A DNA stretch of 64,000 nt from Streptomyces sp. 1331.2 (GTDB lineage: Bacteria; Actinomycetota; Actinomycetes; Streptomycetales; Streptomycetaceae): NCBI RefSeq assembly GCF_900199205.1, contig NZ_OBMJ01000001.1, forward strand, positions 5,635,001 through 5,699,000, in the 5' to 3' direction. Below, piece by piece: positions 58,346-64,000 of this stretch. Numbering within the stretch: position 1 is the stretch's first letter; each line of letters opens with the position of its first letter. A program made the translations under genes and the position numbers. The notes beneath the pieces are model-generated. The model was not told the origin of the DNA. It saw nothing but the letters and a program-made list of their open reading frames with translations, and ran no database searches.

Positions 58346-59584
58346 GTGGAGACACAATTCACGCGCCTGTGCGCTGAGTTCGGCTGGAGTGGCCCTGCGC
58401 GATTCAGGCAGGTGTACGCGGCAACTGCACGCAAGCTGGGCGAGAACGAGGAGGTGAGTGATCGCCAGTTCCACCGCTGGCGGCAGCCTTTGCCGCCGTG
58501 CCCGCAGCCGGGACGCCAGCGCGTTCTCGAAGGCATGCTAGGCATCCCGCTGGAGCAGGCTGGCTTCACCGTCCCAGACCACCGCAGATCAGGAATCCCA
58601 CCGACACCACGAGCGGAGTTGGAAGACGTGAACCGCCGATCGTTCCTCGCTTTGGCCGGTGGTGCTGCTGTTTCCGCTGCCGTCCCCACACCTCGAATCG
58701 GCACCGAGACGGTCATGGATCTGAGAGCCGGTCTCGCTTCCCTCTACGGCCTGGACGATCGGTTCGGCGGTGCCACTGTCGGTCCGCTGGCACAGGCCCA
58801 TCTGGCCCGTGCCGAGCGGCTTATCGCCACGAGCAGCTACCCCAGCACGATCGGCAGGCAGCTTCGGTTGATTGCCGGGGAGACAGCGGAGCACGTTGCG
58901 TGGCTGGCCTTTGATGCCGGTGACAACGACCGCGCCCGGACGTACTGGCATCATGCCCTGGTGCGTGCGGAAGAGTTGCAGGATGACTCGCTCGCCGTGG
59001 TTGTGCTGGCCTCAATGGCACTGATGAACCTTCGCGAACGTGAGCCGGCGCAAGCCCTTGAACTCACTCGTCGTGCTCAGGATAGAGCCCAGGCGTGGGC
59101 TCCCCCCTCGCTGGTCTCGATCCTGATGACGAGGGAGGCGCGAGCGCTGGCGATGCTCGGTGACCACGTCAACGCGCGCTCGACCCTCGCGCGGGCTACT
59201 CGTAGCTACGAGCAGGAGCGGGGAGCGCGGCCGGTACCCGACTGGGCCGTCTTCCATGGGCCTGCGGAACTCGCGCTTGCACAGGCGTCCTTGTTCACCG
59301 AAGCCGGGCATCACAAAGCAGCTGTTGAATGGCTGAGGCGATCGCTCGGGAGTCAGGAGTCCAGCTACGCGCGGAATGAGGCGCTTGTGCGCTTCAACCT
59401 GGCCGGGGCTCTCGCACAGGCGGGGGAGGCGGAGGAAGCCGCTCATGAAATCGCGTCGGGGGCCGTGCTGCTGACCGAGGTCTCGTCGGGCCGGGCGCGG
59501 ACATCGATGCAGGAGGCGCACTCCCATCTTCAGGCCCTGAACCCCGCTCTCGCCGCCGCCAGCACTGCCCACTTGATTGCGTAG
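58346..59584 (+). CDS. HTH/TPR-type regulator
   Basis: A 412-residue protein. The N-terminus (FGWSGPARFRQVYAATARKL, VSDRQFHRWRQPLPPCPQPG) is an HTH-like module found in Streptomyces regulators that precede RiPP-like genes. The rest is alpha-helical and TPR-like (LVRAEELQDDSLAVVVLASM, MTREARALAMLGDHVNARST, WLRRSLGSQESSYARNEALV), possibly a peptide or ligand-sensing domain. It is divergent from the 22-residue peptide gene. A link to tgmABC is inferred from position only. Confidence 0.75.
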   Translation: METQFTRLCAEFGWSGPARFRQVYAATARKLGENEEVSDRQFHRWRQPLPPCPQPGRQRVLEGMLGIPLEQAGFTVPDHRRSGIPPTPRAELEDVNRRSFLALAGGAAVSAAVPTPRIGTETVMDLRAGLASLYGLDDRFGGATVGPLAQAHLARAERLIATSSYPSTIGRQLRLIAGETAEHVAWLAFDAGDNDRARTYWHHALVRAEELQDDSLAVVVLASMALMNLREREPAQALELTRRAQDRAQAWAPPSLVSILMTREARALAMLGDHVNARSTLARATRSYEQERGARPVPDWAVFHGPAELALAQASLFTEAGHHKAAVEWLRRSLGSQESSYARNEALVRFNLAGALAQAGEAEEAAHEIASGAVLLTEVSSGRARTSMQEAHSHLQALNPALAAASTAHLIA

Positions 59585-59594
59585 AAGGAGCACC

Positions 59595-60134
59595 GTGGAG
59601 AAGCCCGTCTTCGAGACTGTGACTGACGCCGAGAGCGCTGCCCGGTTGCTGGACGAGATTGCCCCGCTCTACGAGCAGGTGTTTGCGGAGCCGCCCTACT
59701 TCGAGGGCCCGCGCGACCTGGCCGACTTCCTGGAGGGCTACGACAGGTTCCGGACGGTGCCTGGCTTCCGGCTGGTTCTCGCGCGATCCGGCGGCCTGGT
59801 GGGATTCGCGTTCGGGGTGCTCCTCCAGTCGGACAGCCGTTGGTGGGACAGTCTCGGCTTGGATTCCGAATTCGTGCGGGAGGACGGGCGTCGTACGTTC
59901 GTGATTCGGGAGATCGCGGTCGCCCCCGGGTATCGCCGTCGTGGGCTCGGACGAGACCTGCATGCGGCCGTGCTCGAAGACATCGAGGCTGATCGGATCA
60001 CCCTGGCGGTTCGACCGGAGGCCGAGGCAGCTGTGAAGCTGTACGAGGCCTTGGGCTACCGGAACGTGGGCGACATGACGCCGTCCTGGGACGGTGCCCC
60101 GGTGTACCGGTGCATGGTCCGAGATCTCCGATAA
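59595..60134 (+). CDS. GNAT-family acetyltransferase
   Basis: A 179-residue protein; AGAAGGAG lies before the GTG. Motif A is IREIAVAPGYRRRGLGRDLH and motif B is KLYEALGYRNVGDM. It starts 10 bp after the TPR regulator, so the two are probably co-transcribed. The substrate is unknown. In RiPP regions such enzymes sometimes acetylate peptide or resistance targets, but that is not shown here. Confidence 0.8.
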   Translation: MEKPVFETVTDAESAARLLDEIAPLYEQVFAEPPYFEGPRDLADFLEGYDRFRTVPGFRLVLARSGGLVGFAFGVLLQSDSRWWDSLGLDSEFVREDGRRTFVIREIAVAPGYRRRGLGRDLHAAVLEDIEADRITLAVRPEAEAAVKLYEALGYRNVGDMTPSWDGAPVYRCMVRDLR

Positions 60135-60191
60135 GTGAGCAGCCCGAGACCCCACGACCCACAGACGGGTAGCGGGGTCTTCTCTTGCTGC

Positions 60192-60351
60192 TTCCGGTCG
60201 TCGGTGCGCTTCGTGGGCTCGGCCGTGGTCGGGTCTTCGGGCCAGGGGTGGAGGGTAGCGGCCCCTCAGGTCTGCGCGGACGGCGTGGTAGCCGTTCTGC
60301 CAGAAGCCTTCCAGATCGCCGGTGATGGCGGCGGGGCGGCCGGCGGGGGAG
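60192..60351 (-). pseudogene. Fragment of an hrpB 3' end
   Basis: This 160-bp segment matches the end of hrpB (61159-61320) at most positions and encodes the same SPAGRPAA-TGDLE-FW pattern, but has lost 2 bp and drifts out of frame near the RGRYP motif. It has no start or rest of the gene. It is a direct repeat in the same orientation as the true hrpB end. Confidence 0.75.
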
Positions 60352-60416
60352 TGTCCGGGCTCATGACGGTCGCCCGTAGGAATGTCTGGCGACCCCGGCA
60401 GCGGAGGTGGTGGATC

Positions 60417-60884
60417 ATGCCCAGGCGCGACTGCGAGGATGACCCCAACGCCCCCGAGGCGAACTCGCTGGTCCCGGCCGCGTCCGTGGTCGTGGTCGAC
60501 GAGGCGGGCCGTGTGCTCCTCCAGCGCCGCACCGACAACGGGATGTGGGCCCTGCCCGGCGGCAAGATGGACATCGGTGAAGCGCTCGCCGGTTGCGGCA
60601 TCCGCGAGACGCGCGAGGAGACCGGCATCGATGTCGAGATCACCGGGATCGTCGGCACCTACACCGATCCCCGCCACGTCTTCGCGTACGACGACGGTGA
60701 GGTCCGCCAGGAGTTCTCCATCTGCCTCCTCGGGCGCCCGCTCGGCGGGGAACTGCGGGTGTCCGACGAGTCCCACGAGGTGGCCTGGTTCACCCCGGCC
60801 GAAACGGACGGGCTGCCGATGCTGCCGAGTATCCGCAGGCGGCTGGCGGACTGGCGCTCCGGGGCGATCCCCGTGGTCCGCTAG
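60417..60884 (+). CDS. NUDIX hydrolase
   Basis: A 155-residue protein with a complete NUDIX box (GGKMDIGEALAGCGIRETRE then ETGI, G-x5-E-x7-RE-x2-EE-x-G). ATG 60417 is chosen because GGAGG lies 9 nt upstream and the NUDIX fold begins soon after; frames starting further upstream would read through the hrpB remnant. The substrate (a nucleotide diphosphate or sugar nucleotide) is unknown. It lies between the two hrpB-end copies. Confidence 0.87.
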   Translation: MPRRDCEDDPNAPEANSLVPAASVVVVDEAGRVLLQRRTDNGMWALPGGKMDIGEALAGCGIRETREETGIDVEITGIVGTYTDPRHVFAYDDGEVRQEFSICLLGRPLGGELRVSDESHEVAWFTPAETDGLPMLPSIRRRLADWRSGAIPVVR

Positions 60885-60973
60885 GCAGCTCCACGTGTCG
60901 TCAAATACGGCTGGGACTCCCGGAGTTCGCCCTGGGTGGAGTACGGTTCGAATGGGAACCGCCAGGGGAGGCG

Positions 60974-61153
60974 ATGATGAAGCGGCCGGGGTACGCAATA
61001 GCGGTGGTGCTCGACATCGTGCTGCTGGTCGGGCTGGTGCAGGGGTGGCTGCCTACCAGCTCCGAGGGGTTCCGCGAGTTCCTGATCATCTTCACCACCA
61101 TGATCTTGGCACTCGTCCTCTTCTCCGCGATCCGGCCGGATCGACGCGACTGA
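60974..61153 (+). CDS. Small two-helix membrane protein, 59 residues
   Basis: ATG 60974 follows GGGGAGG. Two hydrophobic segments (YAIAVVLDIVLLVGLVQGWL and FREFLIIFTTMILALVLFSA) are separated by a short polar loop, with a basic tail. Its stop is 1 bp before the hrpB stop on the opposite strand. The function is unknown. Together with the NUDIX gene it sits inside the hrpB-end direct repeats. Confidence 0.6.
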   Translation: MMKRPGYAIAVVLDIVLLVGLVQGWLPTSSEGFREFLIIFTTMILALVLFSAIRPDRRD

Positions 61154-61154
61154 C

Positions 61155-63665
61155 CTATTTCCGGGTGTTGGTGCGGCGGGTGGGCTCGGCGGTGGTCGGG
61201 TCTTCGGGCCAGGGGTGGCGGGGGTAGCGGCCCCTGAGATCCGCTCGGACGGCTCGGTAGCCGTCGCGCCAGAAGCTCTCCAGATCACCGGTGACGGCGG
61301 CGGGGCGGCCGGCGGGGGAGAGCAGGTGGATGGTCAGCGGGATGCGGCCTCCGGCGAGGGTTGGGGTGCTGGTCCAGCCGAAGAGTTCTTGCAACTTGAC
61401 GGCCAGGACTGGGCGTTCGGTGGTGTAGTCGATGCGGATCTTGGAGCCGGACGGCACCGTGATGCGTTCGGGGGCCAACTCGTCCAGGCGGCCTGCCTCG
61501 CCGCTCGCCCAGGGGAGGAGACGCTGGAGGGCCGATGTGGTGTCGATCCTCGCGAGGTCGGTGCGGCGGCGGGCGCGGGAGAGTTCGGGTTCCAGCCATT
61601 CGTCGGCGTGGGCGAGCAGCGCCTCGTCCGAGACGTCGGGCCACGGGGCGCCGATGGCGGTGTGGAGGAAGGCGAGGCGTTCACGCAGGTTGGACGGGAA
61701 CGTGAGCAGGGTGCTGATGCCCTCGCGGGTGAGGCCGTCCAGGAGGGCGGCTCGGACGAGGGGCCGGTCGGGGCGGTCCAACGGGGATGAGGACAGCTCG
61801 ATGGCGCCCAGGGACTCCACCTGACGGGAGACGACCTCGCCGCGGCGGGTGTCCCAGTGGACCTCCTCGCGGGCGGTGAGCAGCGAGGCACCGGCGAGCA
61901 GGGCGGTGGGCTCGTCCAGCGCCGCGGCGTGCAGGATGCGGGCGGAGTGGGAGCCTGCCGGGCGGTCGGCGACGGCTACGGCGAGCCAGGGCAGTGCGCC
62001 GAGCCGGGTGCCGGGGGCAAGTTCGGCAGCGGTCCCCGAGGCCATCAGGTACGGGCTGCGCTCGCCAGGGGCGGGCTTCTCCACCCGGGCGCGGGCGATG
62101 CGTTCGGGGAAGGCGAGGGCGACGACGAGGCCGGCGGCGGCCCTATCGGGGAGGTCGGTGGCGGGTTCGTCGGAGGTGGCGCGGAGCAGGCGGCGGACTT
62201 CCTCGCGCCAGCGCGACGCGTACGGGTCGCTGGAGGAGCGGACCGTACGCCAGACCGCGCCGAGGTCGTCGCCCAGCGCCCGCGGCGGTTCCTCGGAGAG
62301 TAGGGCGACTAGTTCGGCGGCTCTGCGGGCGCCGACGGCGGGGGCGCCGTCGACGAGGGCGCGGGCGAGGCGCGGGTGCAGCCCCGTACGGGCGAGGCGG
62401 ATGCCGCGCGGCGTGGCGCGGCCGTCGGGGTCGACGGCGCCGAGGGCCTGCAGGGTCTGCCGGGCGGCGGCCATCGCCCCGGAGGGCGGGGCGTCGGGCA
62501 GGGCGAGGCCGGTGGCGTCCGGGTCGCCCCAGCAGGAAGCCTGGAGGGCGAACGACGTGAGGTCGGCGAGGGCGATCTCGGGCGTCGGGAAGCGCGCGGC
62601 GCGGGCGTCCTCGGCTTCGTGCCAGCAGCGGTAGACGGTGCCGGGTGCCTCGCGCCCTGCACGCCCTGCGCGCTGGCGGGCGGCGGCGAGGGAGGCGCGG
62701 ACGGTGACCAGGGCGGCGAGGCCCCGGGCGTGGTCGGTGCGGGGTTCGCGGGCGAGGCCGGCGTCGACCACGATGCGTACGCCCGGAACGGTGAGCGAGG
62801 ACTCGGCGACGGCGGTGGCGAGGACGACGCGGCGGCCCTCAGCAGGTGTGAGGGCGGCGTCCTGGACGGGCTGCGGGGCGCGGCCGTGGAGTTGCAGGAC
62901 GTCGGCCGGAGCGCCGCTCAACTGCCCTGCCACGCGCGCGATTTCGCCGACGCCCGGCAGGAAGCAGAGCACGTCCCCCTCCCGCTCGCCCAGCGCCCGC
63001 CGTACGACGGCGGCGACGTGGTCGAGCAGCGCCGGGTCGACCCGGGTGCCGTGCGCGGGCCGGACGGCGCGGGGCGGTGGCGCCCAGACCACGTCCACCG
63101 GGTGGGAGACCCCGTGCGCCTCCACCACCGGTGCGCCGCCGAGGAGTTCGGCCCAGGCTTCGGTGTCGGAGGTGGCCGAGGCGCAGACCAGCCGCAGTTC
63201 GGGCCGCAGCGTCGACCGGACGTCGAGGAGGAAGGCGAGCGCGGTGTCGGCGTCCAGGTGCCGTTCGTGGCACTCGTCCAGGACGACCACGTCCACGCCC
63301 GGCAGTTCCTGGTCGCGCTGGAGGCGTTGCAGCAGCACGCCGGTGGTGACCACCTCGACCACGGTCTCCGGCCCGACGCGCCGGTCCCCGCGCACGGTGT
63401 ACCCGACCTCGCGGCCCACGGCGGAGCCGAGCAGCCAGGCCATCCGCCGGGCGGCGGCCCGGACGGCGAGCCGGCGCGGTTCGGCGACCAGCACCCGGCG
63501 GACCGGCCCCTCGGCGGTGAGCAGCCCGGCCAGGGCGAGCGGCACCAGCGTCGTCTTTCCGGTGCCGGGCGGCGCGGCGAGGACGGCGGTGCCGTGCCCG
63601 GCCAGCGCTTCGTGCAGGGCGGGCAGGGCGGTGCGGACGGGCAGCTCGCGCCACGCAGGGTTCAC
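61155..63665 (-). CDS. hrpB: ATP-dependent RNA helicase HrpB
   Basis: An 836-residue DExH-box helicase. Walker A is VLAAPPGTGKTTLVPLAL, the DExH motif is VVVLDECHERHLD, SAT is CASATSDTEAW, and the C-terminal helicase lobe has TAVAESSLTVPGVRIVVDAG and RQRAGRAGREAPG. HrpB-type helicases have a long C-terminal region with roles in RNA or stress that remain unclear. The GTG start at 63665 overlaps the stop of the upstream methyltransferase gene (GTGA). Confidence 0.9.
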   Translation of the reverse strand: MNPAWRELPVRTALPALHEALAGHGTAVLAAPPGTGKTTLVPLALAGLLTAEGPVRRVLVAEPRRLAVRAAARRMAWLLGSAVGREVGYTVRGDRRVGPETVVEVVTTGVLLQRLQRDQELPGVDVVVLDECHERHLDADTALAFLLDVRSTLRPELRLVCASATSDTEAWAELLGGAPVVEAHGVSHPVDVVWAPPPRAVRPAHGTRVDPALLDHVAAVVRRALGEREGDVLCFLPGVGEIARVAGQLSGAPADVLQLHGRAPQPVQDAALTPAEGRRVVLATAVAESSLTVPGVRIVVDAGLAREPRTDHARGLAALVTVRASLAAARQRAGRAGREAPGTVYRCWHEAEDARAARFPTPEIALADLTSFALQASCWGDPDATGLALPDAPPSGAMAAARQTLQALGAVDPDGRATPRGIRLARTGLHPRLARALVDGAPAVGARRAAELVALLSEEPPRALGDDLGAVWRTVRSSSDPYASRWREEVRRLLRATSDEPATDLPDRAAAGLVVALAFPERIARARVEKPAPGERSPYLMASGTAAELAPGTRLGALPWLAVAVADRPAGSHSARILHAAALDEPTALLAGASLLTAREEVHWDTRRGEVVSRQVESLGAIELSSSPLDRPDRPLVRAALLDGLTREGISTLLTFPSNLRERLAFLHTAIGAPWPDVSDEALLAHADEWLEPELSRARRRTDLARIDTTSALQRLLPWASGEAGRLDELAPERITVPSGSKIRIDYTTERPVLAVKLQELFGWTSTPTLAGGRIPLTIHLLSPAGRPAAVTGDLESFWRDGYRAVRADLRGRYPRHPWPEDPTTAEPTRRTNTRK

Positions 63666-64000
63666 GAACGCTCCGCGACGAAGATCGCGGTGCCGGGGAT
63701 CAGCCGTCCGCGCAGCGGGGACCAGCCGCCCCACTCCTGCTCCAGGCCGGCCGGCCATTCGGGTTCGACCAGGTCGAGCAGCCGGAAGCCGGCGGCGACG
63801 AGTTCGCGGACCCGGTCGCCGAGGGTGCGGTGGTGCTCGACGTAGGTGGCGTTGCCCTGTTCGTCCTGCTCGACGTACGGGGTGCGGTCGAAGTAGGAGG
63901 ACATCGCGGTCAGGCCCTCGACGCCGGGCTCGTCGGGGAAGGCCCAGCGGATCGGGTGGGTCACCGAGAACACCCAGCGCCCGCCGGGGCGCAGCACCCG
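63662..64000 (-). CDS. Class I SAM methyltransferase, C-terminal part
   Basis: The frame is open to the window edge, so only the last 112 residues are seen. They begin RVLRPGGRWVFSVTHPIRWA, a post-motif-III segment of small-molecule methyltransferases, and end GTAIFVAERS. The substrate is unknown. It overlaps hrpB by 4 bp, suggesting co-transcription. Confidence 0.75.
   Translation of the reverse strand, partial: RVLRPGGRWVFSVTHPIRWAFPDEPGVEGLTAMSSYFDRTPYVEQDEQGNATYVEHHRTLGDRVRELVAAGFRLLDLVEPEWPAGLEQEWGGWSPLRGRLIPGTAIFVAERS

Noticed and set aside
60135..60416. N-terminal extension of the NUDIX protein
   Set aside because: It reads through the hrpB remnant in an unrelated frame and lacks a ribosome site; the ATG at 60417 has GGAGG.
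54352..61153. Prophage or integrative element with integrase
   Set aside because: No integrase, portal, capsid or terminase gene is visible; only the hrpB-end repeat hints at past recombination.

Overview
The window is high-GC actinobacterial chromosome, most likely Streptomycetaceae (Streptomyces or Kitasatospora). The evidence is the strong GC bias at third codon positions, frequent GTG starts, ATGA/GTGA gene overlaps, a PriA-type HisA/TrpF enzyme, and the order his genes, trpE, trpC-trpM-trpB-trpA, lgt, gltBD, pyk, pdtaR-like regulator, liv operon, polA. The genus is inferred from sequence features and gene order, not from a database search.

Layout. 1-1417: end of a histidine operon (priA, a RidA-family gene, hisF). 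1489-4302: a VOC protein, a LuxR-type regulator and two small genes. 4410-9294: three consecutive secreted proteins, each with a different cell-wall-directed N-terminal domain (NlpC/P60-like, DUF1906-like, Rpf-like) followed by the same 256-residue five-repeat propeller cassette. 9390-20816: two small enzymes, a membrane protein, hisI, trpE, a row of small membrane proteins, trpC-trpM-trpB-trpA, and a MauE-like/DsbA-like redox pair. 20937-29275: lgt, a VIT1/CCC1 transporter and glutamate synthase gltBD. 29658-36248: a DUF5753 regulator, an aldehyde dehydrogenase, an oxidoreductase/AraC pair and a secreted 5'-nucleotidase. 36515-39850: an overlapping three-gene operon (binding protein, binding-protein/VWA lipoprotein, proline-rich membrane protein). 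40131-43327: pyruvate kinase, a free-standing LAGLIDADG-like gene beside tRNA-Leu(CAA), and an ANTAR response regulator. 43389-49256: branched-chain amino-acid-type ABC transporter livKHMGF. 49925-54294: thioesterase, polA and a GNAT protein.

54352-61153 is the accessory part, with visibly lower GC in places. It holds a complete ATP-grasp RiPP (graspetide) locus of the tgmABC type: a 90-residue precursor, an ATP-grasp maturase, and a methyltransferase with the protein isoaspartyl methyltransferase (PIMT) fold. The three genes overlap end to end. Upstream lie a gene that looks frameshifted, an HATPase protein, a 22-codon gene with a strong ribosome site, and an HTH/TPR-type regulator. A degenerate second copy of the hrpB 3' end at about 60.2-60.35 kb suggests recombination near the right border of this island. 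hrpB and a truncated methyltransferase close the window.

Working together: the his and trp genes share PriA, so no separate trpF is needed. gltBD supplies glutamate and the liv system imports amino acids. Lgt and the thiol-redox pair serve the many exported lipoproteins and secreted proteins. The strongest candidates for little-described biology are the graspetide locus and the shared-propeller cell-wall enzyme family.
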